Shown: piece after piece, positions 34,792-42,900 of the stretch
How the letters are laid out: each line of letters opens with the position of its first letter
How positions within the stretch are numbered: position 1 is the stretch's first letter
Assembly: GCF_029960785.1 (NCBI RefSeq)
Contig: NZ_JASBQE010000078.1
Location: 1 to 56,039, forward strand
DNA length: 56,039 nt
Source: Polyangium sp. 15x6
GTDB taxonomy: Bacteria; Myxococcota_A; Polyangia; Polyangiales; Polyangiaceae
Direction of reading: 5' to 3'
The notes under the pieces: generated by a model
Told to the model about the DNA's origin: nothing
Databases searched by the model: none
Seen by the model: only the letters and a program-made list of their open reading frames with translations
Translations under genes and position numbers: made by a program

Positions 34792-35760
34792 ATGCGTGGG
34801 GGGCTGAAATCACTGGGGATGTGGAGCTTTTTGGGAGGCGTCGTCCCGGTCACGGCGCTCTCCGTCGTCTTGACGGGGCCCATGGAGGAGCCCGTATCCG
34901 AGCGCCCCGATGTCGTGGTGGGAGCAGGGCTCTCGGCGGCCGCGCGCCCCGTGCGCATGGTGATGAGCGGGGCGTTCGTGTCGGAGTCCGGCATCAATCT
35001 CTACGAGAGCATCGCGCATCACCTGGCCCGGAGAACCGGGATCACGATCGAGGTCACGACGGGCCTCGCCTACAGCACCATCAACAGCATGCTGCAGACG
35101 GGCTCGGTGGAGCTCGGCTTCATCTGCGGATTGCCCTATACCGTGCTGCGCGACGAACCCACCCCGCGCGCCGAGCTCCTCGGCGGGCCCATCATGAAGT
35201 ACCCTCGTTATGGGGGCCAGCCCGTGTACTTCGCGGATCTCGTGGTGCGGAGCAATGGCCCGTACCATTCGCTGGAGGATCTCCGGGGCCGCACCCTCGT
35301 GTACAATGACGAGCGGTCGCACACCGGGTACAACGCGCCCCGCCACCACCTGATGGAGCGCGGCTTCGCGCGCGGCTTCTTCGGCAAGGTCGTGCGCTCC
35401 GGCTCGCACGAGGAGTCGATCCGCATGGTGGCCGCGGGCGAGGCGGACGCGAGCTGGGTCGACAGCCTGGTGCTCGATTACGATCGCGAAAAGCGCCTCG
35501 GCCGCGCGGCCGATGTGCGGGTCCTCGAGAGCATCGGTCCCATGACCGTGAGCCCGGTCGTGGCCTCGCCCGATTTACCGGCAGAGCTCCGCGCCGCGCT
35601 CCGGCGGACGCTCCTCGGCATGCACGAGGATCCGGAGGGGAAGCGGCTGCTCGACGCGGCGCTCATCGAGCGGTTCGCCCCGATCGAGGACGCCCAATAC
35701 GATGCGCACCGCGCCATGAAGACCGCCGCCGAAAAGGCGGGGATCGTCGCGCTCCGATGA
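34792..35760 (+). CDS. PhnD-like phosphate/phosphonate-type periplasmic binding protein
   Basis: A 322-residue exported binding protein. A signal-anchor-like segment (LGMWSFLGGVVPVTALSVVL) is followed by the PhnD fold: RMVMSGAFVSESGINLYESI, TGITIEVTTGLAYSTINSML, VELGFICGLPYTVLRD, YFADLVVRSNGPYHSLEDLRG, VRSGSHEESIRMVAAGEADA and SPVVASPDLPAELRAALRR. No ABC permease or ATPase gene is near. Its stop overlaps the start of the histidine kinase (ATGA), so it probably serves as the ligand-binding sensor of that kinase. GGAGGAG lies before the ATG. Confidence 0.92.
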   Translation: MRGGLKSLGMWSFLGGVVPVTALSVVLTGPMEEPVSERPDVVVGAGLSAAARPVRMVMSGAFVSESGINLYESIAHHLARRTGITIEVTTGLAYSTINSMLQTGSVELGFICGLPYTVLRDEPTPRAELLGGPIMKYPRYGGQPVYFADLVVRSNGPYHSLEDLRGRTLVYNDERSHTGYNAPRHHLMERGFARGFFGKVVRSGSHEESIRMVAAGEADASWVDSLVLDYDREKRLGRAADVRVLESIGPMTVSPVVASPDLPAELRAALRRTLLGMHEDPEGKRLLDAALIERFAPIEDAQYDAHRAMKTAAEKAGIVALR

Positions 35761-37568
35761 GCGCGCCGCCACCTCCACCTCGCGCGGGCATGCGCGGCCT
35801 CGTCCAGCCCTTCGTGGTGCTCCTCGCCGCGAGCGTGGCCCTGCAGCTCGCCTCGCTCTTGGCGGTGCGCGAGATCGGCCTCCGCACCGAGCAACGCCGC
35901 CTCTTGCTCTCGGCCTCCGATGCCACGCGTGAGCTCTTGGATCGGTACGAGAGCAATATGTACCTCGCCGTCGTGGGGCTCTCCACCTCCGATTGGGACC
36001 TCTTGCTCCGGCAGCGAAAGCTGGCAAAAGCCCTCGAAGCGCAGGTCACGCAGAACCTCACGGCGCTGCAGCGCGGAGGAACGGCGCACCTCGTCGGCGC
36101 GGAGGTCTCGCTCCTCGCCGACGACGATCCTGCGACGAAGGAGCGGCTCGCGGCCGCGGAGCCGCTCTGGGCCGAGGTGCGGACGAGCGCCGTGCGCGTG
36201 CTCCGCTCGGACAACCAATCGCTCCGGAACAACCCCGACATCGAGCGATTCCAGGCAGCGTCGCGGCGGCTCGACGAAGCGCTCGACGCGCTCGACGCGG
36301 ACCTTGGCCGACGCGCCGGGTCCGATCTGCTCTGGCTCGGGCGGGCGCAACGGGCGCTGCCAGTGGGGAGCGTGGCCCTGATGCTCCTGCTTGCCGTCTT
36401 CGTCTTCCGGCGCATCCTCCTGCCCTTCGACGCATCCATGAAGGACCTCGCGCGGAGCGAGGGCGCATTACGCGTGGCGCGCGACGAGCTCGAACGGCGG
36501 GTGGAGGAGCGCACGGCGGAGCTCTCGACCGCGAACACCGAGCTCGTGGCGGAGCGCGAAAAGCTCGCTCGTGCGAACCAGGAGCTCGAGGCGCAACGCG
36601 AGAAGCTCCTCCGGGCCAACACCGAGCTCGAGCGGCAGGAAGAGGCGCTCCGGCGTTCCAACGAGGAGCTCGAGCGGCGGGTGGAGGAGCGCACCGCGGA
36701 GCTCCGGGAGGCGCAGCAGCGCTCGCTCGAGCTGGCGCGGCAGGCAGGCATGACGGAGATCGCCTCCAACGTGCTGCACAACGTGGGCAACGTGCTGAAC
36801 CACGTGAACACCGGAAGCGCGATGCTCGCGGAGCGGCTGCGAGCGCTCCGCGTCGAGCCCATCCTCAAGGCGGCCGAGCTCCTGGAGGCGCAAAAGGCGA
36901 ACCTGGCCAGGTTTTTCTCGACAGACGAGCGCGGACGCAGGCTGCCGGAGTATTTCGGCAAGCTCGGCCAGAGCCTCGCCGCCGAGCGGGCGGAGCTCGT
37001 CGCCCTGGTGGGCGGGCTCGAGGAGCACGTGGCGCACATCCGCGCGGTCGTCGATTTCCAGCAGAGTTATGCCACCGTGACGAACCTCGACGAGCCGGTG
37101 GATCTCGCGGTGATCCTCGACGACGCGCTCCGCATCTCCATGGCGAACGTCCGCCGGGGCGGGGTGGTCGTCGAGCGCGCGCTATCGCCTCTGCCGCGGG
37201 TGCTCTGCGACAAGCACAAGGTGCTGCAGATCGTCCTGAACCTCCTCGCCAATGCGAAATGGGCGCTCGACGAGCGGGAGGGAGACGGCAAGCGCCTTTC
37301 GGTCCGGCTCGCGCGACCGGCGGAGGACCGGGTGCGCATTCAGGTCATCGACAATGGCGTGGGGATCGACGCGGCGCTGCTCACGAAGATTTTCCAGCAC
37401 GGATTCACGACGCGGAAAGGCGGCCACGGCTTCGGGCTGCATTCCTCGGCGCTCGTGGCCCGCGCGATGGGCGGGACCCTCGCCGCGGAGAGCGAGGGCC
37501 CGGGTCGCGGGGCGACGTTCACGCTGGAGTTCCCGTTCCGACCCGCGGGGGGTGAGGCGTCAGCCTGA
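35757..37568 (+). CDS. Membrane sensor histidine kinase
   Basis: A 603-residue kinase. Membrane spans at about residues 16-37 and 202-220 enclose a periplasmic helical domain. Then comes a long coiled coil (about 235-325) with the segment ELERRVEERTAEL repeated twice. The phosphoacceptor is His341 in SNVLHNVGNVLNHV, a non-classical H-box seen in this subgroup. The ATP-binding domain has LLANAKWAL (N box), VIDNGVGID (G1), FTTRKGGHGFGLH (G2) and RGATFTLEFP. Coupled by overlap to the PhnD-like protein, it likely senses the bound ligand and passes phosphate to the REC-STAS protein encoded first in the set. Confidence 0.94.
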   Translation: MSAPPPPPRAGMRGLVQPFVVLLAASVALQLASLLAVREIGLRTEQRRLLLSASDATRELLDRYESNMYLAVVGLSTSDWDLLLRQRKLAKALEAQVTQNLTALQRGGTAHLVGAEVSLLADDDPATKERLAAAEPLWAEVRTSAVRVLRSDNQSLRNNPDIERFQAASRRLDEALDALDADLGRRAGSDLLWLGRAQRALPVGSVALMLLLAVFVFRRILLPFDASMKDLARSEGALRVARDELERRVEERTAELSTANTELVAEREKLARANQELEAQREKLLRANTELERQEEALRRSNEELERRVEERTAELREAQQRSLELARQAGMTEIASNVLHNVGNVLNHVNTGSAMLAERLRALRVEPILKAAELLEAQKANLARFFSTDERGRRLPEYFGKLGQSLAAERAELVALVGGLEEHVAHIRAVVDFQQSYATVTNLDEPVDLAVILDDALRISMANVRRGGVVVERALSPLPRVLCDKHKVLQIVLNLLANAKWALDEREGDGKRLSVRLARPAEDRVRIQVIDNGVGIDAALLTKIFQHGFTTRKGGHGFGLHSSALVARAMGGTLAAESEGPGRGATFTLEFPFRPAGGEASA

Positions 37569-38429
37569 GGCGGATTCCGCGGCCGTTCCCGCGGCTGTTT
37601 CCTCGGCGGGTCGTCCCGTGAGCCGGGTGCCGCAGAGGACGTCCCACAGGTAGAGCGCCTCGCCGAAATGCGTGTTCGCACGGGCGTGGTGCACGTTGTG
37701 GAAGGCCGAGGTGTTGAGAAAGACACGCGGCAACGTCTTCTCGACCCACGACAGGGTCACGCCGCAGTGGAGATAGAAGTTGAGGTTCACGAATCCCACG
37801 ACCAGCGCGAAATAGAGCGGCGCCCAGTGCAGCGCCTCGGGGATGCACAGAAAAAGAATCGGCCAGAAGGTGAGCAGCGCCTCGACCGGGGCCACCGCGA
37901 AGCCGGCGAAGGCGGTGGGATCACGGAAGACGTGGTGGGATTTGTGGAATCCGAACAAGAGCCGCGTGTGCAAGAGCCGGTGTTTCCAGTAGAGCCACGC
38001 GTCGATCACGACGACGCCGAGGAAGGTCTGCACGAGGACCCGCGTCACGCTCACGCCGTGAGCCTCGAGGTCCCAGACGAGCCCCGTCGGATGCCCCAGT
38101 CGCCACGCCGTGAGGGGCCAGGCCATGAGGCAGGCGGCGACGTACATGGCGCGCGCCGTCTCGAAGGCTTCGCGCGCCATGGGCGCCGGCTTGAGCCGTG
38201 GCCCCTGAATTCGCGCCCCGAGGCGGCGCGAGAGCCATGTCACGATCGCCGCGCCCGACAGCACGGGCACCACGAGGGCGGCAACGGAAAAGGCGAGGCT
38301 CGAAAACCAGGTCCCCGGGGCCTCGGGGTGAAGAAATCCAGCAGCCGTCAGCGCGACGAGGACGGCGGCGTCGATGATCTCGTGGATGGTCCAGCGCCGA
38401 GCATTCTGCGCTGGAGGCGGAGCTCGCAT
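37560..38429 (-). CDS. Sterol desaturase/fatty acid hydroxylase family membrane protein
   Basis: A 289-residue integral membrane di-iron enzyme. The histidine clusters are all present: HRLLH, HKSHH and HNVHH. Around them lie membrane spans (AAVLVALTAAGFLHP, WFSSLAFSVAALVVPVLSG, LFLCIPEALHWAPLYFALVVG). Family members hydroxylate or desaturate sterols, fatty acids or carotenoids; the closest type is the sterol desaturase-like group, and the substrate cannot be read. It converges with the histidine kinase, overlapping by 9 nt. Confidence 0.94.
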   Translation of the reverse strand: MRAPPPAQNARRWTIHEIIDAAVLVALTAAGFLHPEAPGTWFSSLAFSVAALVVPVLSGAAIVTWLSRRLGARIQGPRLKPAPMAREAFETARAMYVAACLMAWPLTAWRLGHPTGLVWDLEAHGVSVTRVLVQTFLGVVVIDAWLYWKHRLLHTRLLFGFHKSHHVFRDPTAFAGFAVAPVEALLTFWPILFLCIPEALHWAPLYFALVVGFVNLNFYLHCGVTLSWVEKTLPRVFLNTSAFHNVHHARANTHFGEALYLWDVLCGTRLTGRPAEETAAGTAAESASG

Positions 38430-38577
38430 GGCATACCTCCGATCGGATGCCTTCGAGCGTGTATCACAGCCTGCATCGGTTCATCAATTCCCAGCAGCGA
38501 AGCGTCGGACGCGACGACATTGCGGCTGGGACAGGATTTTCCAGGCAGACCGTGCGGGCATGTCGAATACCCGATCC

Positions 38578-38701
38578 AGCAGGCTGTTGAGAAGCGCCGC
38601 GAGCGCCCTGGAGCTAGGGAGGAGGACGCAGGAATACGAGAGTATTCCGAGGACGACGACCGACGATCCAGGGCGCGCAGCAAGCTTCTCAGCAGCCTGC
38701 T
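38578..38701. mobile_element. MITE-like palindromic element, 124 bp
   Basis: Terminal inverted repeats AGCAGGCTGTTGAGAAG (38578-38594) and CTTCTCAGCAGCCTGCT (38685-38701), 17 bp with one mismatch. Nested inside are a second pair, GCGCCCTGGA (38603-38612) and TCCAGGGCGC (38667-38676), and a central hairpin GGAATAC-GAGA-GTATTCC (38631-38648). The whole unit can fold as a long hairpin and has no coding capacity, as in miniature inverted-repeat elements. Its right end supplies the first bases of the stop codon of the BNR lipoprotein gene. No target duplication is obvious. Confidence 0.7.
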
Positions 38702-39899
38702 AGGGGCCGCCGCCGTTCTCGACCGTCAGCCCTAGATAAAGCAGCTTCGGGTCCGCGGGCGAGGCGACGATGGCCGATACATCGTCGTTCGCGTTGTGCG
38801 TCTTCGTGACCTTGCCGGTGCCGTGATCGTAACGGAAAAGGTCTGTCCCGTAGTCGTTGTACTCCATGCCGAACACGAAGTAGAGCACGTTCACGTCGGC
38901 CGCGTGCGGCGCGAGCAAGTTGCCATTGATGAGGGCGACGTCCGCCGACTCGGTGACGACCACGTCGAAGGTCTTGCCACCATCGCTCGATCGATAGATG
39001 TGGCGGATATCCGGGCCCATCTCCAGCCCCTCGGCCCAGACCACGTCCCCGTCCACGGGCGATACGGCGAGGGAAAACACGTTTGCGCCATTCGCGCCGA
39101 GGCCCTCGCTCTTGAACCACGTCGCTCCGCCGTCGAACGTGACGGAGCCGCCGTCCACGGACTGGCCCCAGAGCACGTGGTCGAGGTTCTTGGGATCGAA
39201 GGCGAACCGATACCCGAGGATGTTGCCCGAGGCCGGCGGGGTGCCCAGCTTCGACCACGTCTCGCCGCCGTCGTGTGATTCGTGCAGGCTGCCGCTCGCG
39301 TCGCCCACGCGCAGGTGTTTGCCGTCGCCGGGATCGACGCCCAGGCCGACGATGTTCGGCGCGGGCGTCGAAAAGGCATGAGGACCACTTTCATCGATTC
39401 GATAGAACCCGGCCCCATTTTCGGCCCACGCGTACGCGCGCCCTCCCGCCGCGGCCGTGAGCCTGAAATTGCTGCCCGAGAGCGTTCCCACCTCGCTCCA
39501 GGTGCAGCCGGCGTCCTCGGAGCGCAAAACCTTGCCCTTGTGCTCGGCGAGCAGCGTGTTCGGCGTATCGAGCGCCGCGAGCCCGTAGGTGTATCCGATT
39601 CCTTGGAGCTGCCCCGGCGTCTTCGCGAGGGTCGCTCCTTCATCGAACGTGAAGGTCACGGCGGACGTCCCGCTCACCGATTCGCACGCAGGTAGCGCCC
39701 AGCCGGGCGTGGAGCCGCCCGTTCCCCCTGTGCCACCTGTGCCACCCGCGCCACCGGCGCCACCCGCTCCGCCGCTGCCGCCTCCGCCGTTACCACCGGT
39801 GCCGTCGATTCGAGGGGTGCCGTCGCTTCCGCAGCCGAGCAAGAGCGCGCCCGCCGTGGCAAAGGCGCAGAGAAGAAAAAGGTTCGTCTTTGCAAGCAT
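38700..39899 (-). CDS. BNR/Asp-box repeat lipoprotein, 3' end at a palindromic element
   Basis: A secreted lipoprotein of 399 residues. Signal KTNLFLLCAFATAGALLLGC ends in a lipobox, followed by a Gly-rich linker of GGAGGA/GGTGGT repeats. The body is a beta-propeller-like domain with Asp-box motifs: SEDAGCTWSEVG, SHDGGETWSKLG, TFDGGATWFK and SSDGGKTF, as in sialidases and Vps10-type propellers but without catalytic sialidase motifs. ATG 39899 has GAGGG 5 nt upstream; ATG 39911 is an alternative. It ends YLGLTVENGGGP at a stop formed partly by the palindromic element, so the native C terminus may be cut off. Confidence 0.87.
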   Translation of the reverse strand: MLAKTNLFLLCAFATAGALLLGCGSDGTPRIDGTGGNGGGGSGGAGGAGGAGGTGGTGGTGGSTPGWALPACESVSGTSAVTFTFDEGATLAKTPGQLQGIGYTYGLAALDTPNTLLAEHKGKVLRSEDAGCTWSEVGTLSGSNFRLTAAAGGRAYAWAENGAGFYRIDESGPHAFSTPAPNIVGLGVDPGDGKHLRVGDASGSLHESHDGGETWSKLGTPPASGNILGYRFAFDPKNLDHVLWGQSVDGGSVTFDGGATWFKSEGLGANGANVFSLAVSPVDGDVVWAEGLEMGPDIRHIYRSSDGGKTFDVVVTESADVALINGNLLAPHAADVNVLYFVFGMEYNDYGTDLFRYDHGTGKVTKTHNANDDVSAIVASPADPKLLYLGLTVENGGGP

Positions 39900-39960
39900 G
39901 ATGTCCCTCATGGGTGGAGCACACCCAATGCAACCGGCATGCCTTCGCTTCCCGCTCGTC

Positions 39961-42900
39961 TTACCCCTCGCCTCGCCCGGTGGCGACGGGGGGCCCGGCA
40001 ACAGGTAACTCGACGATGAACGTCGCGCCGGCGGAAGGCGCGCTCTGGACACGGATCGAACCGCCGTGCGCCTCGGCGAGCTTGCGGCTGAGGTAAAGAC
40101 CAAGCCCGAGCCCGCCGTAATACTTGCTGGGCACGGCGCGCACGAAGCGCTCGAAGATGCGGCCCTGCTGCTCCGGTGCGATGCCGATTCCGTGATCTTT
40201 GATCGCGAGGTGCGCGATCCCGTCCTCCTGGTCGATGAAGATCTCGATGGGTTTGCCGGCTCCGAATTTGGCGGCGTTCGAGAGCAGATTGACGACGATC
40301 TGCTCGATCCGGGCGGGATCCCAGTTTCCCACGACCGGGACGTGGTCCCGGATCGAGGTCGAGCACCGGGCCTGCGAGAGCTGCAGTTTGAATTGCTCGA
40401 CCACGTCCCGGACGAGGGCCCTGAGGTCGACGGCGGCGAGCTCGAGCGGGAGCTGACCCGTGTGGACCCGCGCGACGCTCAAGAGATCATCATTGAGCCG
40501 GCGCAGGCGCGCGCCTTGCCGCAAGGCACGCTCGGCCAGCTTGGTCATGCTCTGCGGGTCGCTGGAGGAGCCCGACAGACTGGCTCGGCCCATCGATTGC
40601 AGCGAGAGCATCAGCGACGTGAGCGGCGTGTTGAGCTCGTGCGACGCCATGGACAGGAACTCGTCGCGCGCGTGAATGGCCTCCTGGGTCGCCCGATAGA
40701 GCCGCGCATTGTCGATCGAGGTCGCGGCCCGGCGCGCCACTTCTTTCGCCAGCTCGAGGTCGGCGCCCCCATAGGTGCGTCCCGACGCACCCGAGACGAG
40801 GGAGAGCACGCCCAGCGTTTGTCCGCGCGAAAGGAGAGGCACGGCGAGCATCGATCGGGCCCCGAGGGCGCGGATGATCCTCGCGTGCCCTTCGTCCTCG
40901 GTGCTGCTCTGGAGGCGAGCATCCGAGAGCTCGGGGATCAGGACCGGCTCCCCCGTGGCGAGGGCCCTGGCGGCCGGATGGGCCGACCCCTCGTGGGGCG
41001 GATATCGCCGCCGGAGCTCCTCGAGCAGCGGCGCATTCGCGGGGTCCTTGTGAACCCCCGCGATGCGCCGGATCTCCTGCCCCTCCACGGTATCGATCAC
41101 GCACCAGTCGGCCATGGATCGCACGCACAGCTCCCCGAGGCGCGCGAGTGTGTCCTCGTAATCGAGCGACCCCGAGAGCAGCTCCCCGGCCTCGGCCAGG
41201 AGCGCCGAGCGCCGCTCCGCCTCCTCGGCCGCGCCCCGCGCCGCCTGCGCGTCGGACAAGAGCCGCGCATTTTGCAGGGAAATGGCCGCCTGGACCGCGA
41301 GGAGCGAGAGCGCGACGAGCCGATCGGGCGTGAACGCGCCGATGAGCAGGTTGTTCTCGAGATAGAGCAGCCCGACCACGTTGGCCTGCCGCAAAATGGG
41401 CATGCACAGGACCGACTTGGGCCGCTCGCGGGTGACGTACGGGTCCGAGGCGAACTTGCTCGCCGTCGCGTCGTCGAGGAGCACCCGCTCGTTCGTCCGC
41501 TGAGCATATCTCACGATCATGGCCGGCACGAGGGAGGACGACGAGACCGGCAGGGATGGGAGCAGGCGCGTCACCGCCCCTTTCTCTTCGAGGCGTGCTT
41601 CGGCCTCGATCGAGAGGTCGCCATTTCGCAAGAGGAGCAGGTAGCTCTTCTGGGCGCCGCCCTCTTCGAGGACGACCCGGAGGAGGGTGCGGACCAGCTC
41701 GTCGAGGAGGATCTCGCTCGAAATGGTCTGGGAGGCCTTGACGACGGAGAGCAGATCGAGCTGCTCGGTGCGCAGCGCGAAGGTGGCGGTCGGCGTGAGC
41801 GGCCTGTGCTCCGGGAGGCGTGGATTCTGCTCGTCGATCTGCCTCACCTTGCCATCGGCGCCCCAGCGCGCATAACAGGCGCGGGCGTCGCGGAGGTAGG
41901 TCTCGGCAACCTGCTCGAAGCCCCGCGCCCGGTAAAACCTCGACGAGAGCTCGTACGCGAGCCCTTCGTTGTGGACGAAGCCATTTTCACGCGCGGACCG
42001 GATGGCCTGCTCGTAGAGGCGCATGGCGTCGAGGTCGCGCCCCTCGACGCGAGCGATCTCGGCCGAGACCAGAGCGTATCGATTGAAATAATTCTCGGGG
42101 CAGTTCTCCGCCCAGAGCGCGAGCTTCTGCTGCACGTCACCGATGCGCCGAGCGAACTCGCCCCGCTCGCCGGCGGGAGCATCCGGGAGGAGCTGCACCA
42201 TCGTGAGCGCGTGGAAGAAATGGTGGGTGGCTTCGATCGGCATGGCCATCGCGGCGCCGAGGTTCGTCGCCGCGCGTGCTGCGAACGAGAGTGACTCGGC
42301 GTGACGCCCGTAAAGGAACGCCGTGATCTGCTTCATGATGTCGTGGAAGACGATGCCGCAGCCGAACGTCGCCCGGGAGATCGCCGCGAGGCACGCGGCC
42401 TCGTGGAACGCAGCATCGTCGAAGCTCGACGGTCCCTGCGTCGCGCCCTTCAGGCAAGCCACGAACTGCCGCTCGAGCCGGATGGTTTCGTAGACCGGAA
42501 CGTTATGGCTCTGCCTGGCGAACGCGGCATATTTCTTCGATACCTGGAGCACCTCGTCGAGCGGATCGCCCTTCTCCACGACCTGCCACACGGTCTCGAA
42601 GGCGAGGAAGCCGGCATAAACGAGATCGCCCACCTCCAGGCACGCCTGAAAGGCCTGCTCGAGGATGGGGATACCGGTGGCGAAGGGCCTCCGCCAGAAA
42701 TTGATGTGGTCGCCGTGGAGGTGAAGGAGCGTCCCCTTCAATCGAGGGTCGTGAAACTTCTCGTTCAGCCGCAGCGACATCTCGGAGAATGCGGAGCCAA
42801 GAGGGATATCGCCGAAGGTCGACACCAGCATCATGCCATAGATGCTGTACGCGAAGCAGGACGGCTGGGTGTTGCCGTACTGCAAAGACAAACTCACCGC

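Noticed and set aside
39720-39800. Short GC-rich repeats that could suggest a repeat array
   Set aside because: They are codon repeats for the Gly-rich linker of the BNR lipoprotein, not CRISPR or an intergenic repeat.
40066-42294. Long plus-strand open frame opposite the kinase fusion
   Set aside because: Antisense shadow; highly charged and low-complexity, while the minus strand carries GAF and histidine kinase motifs.
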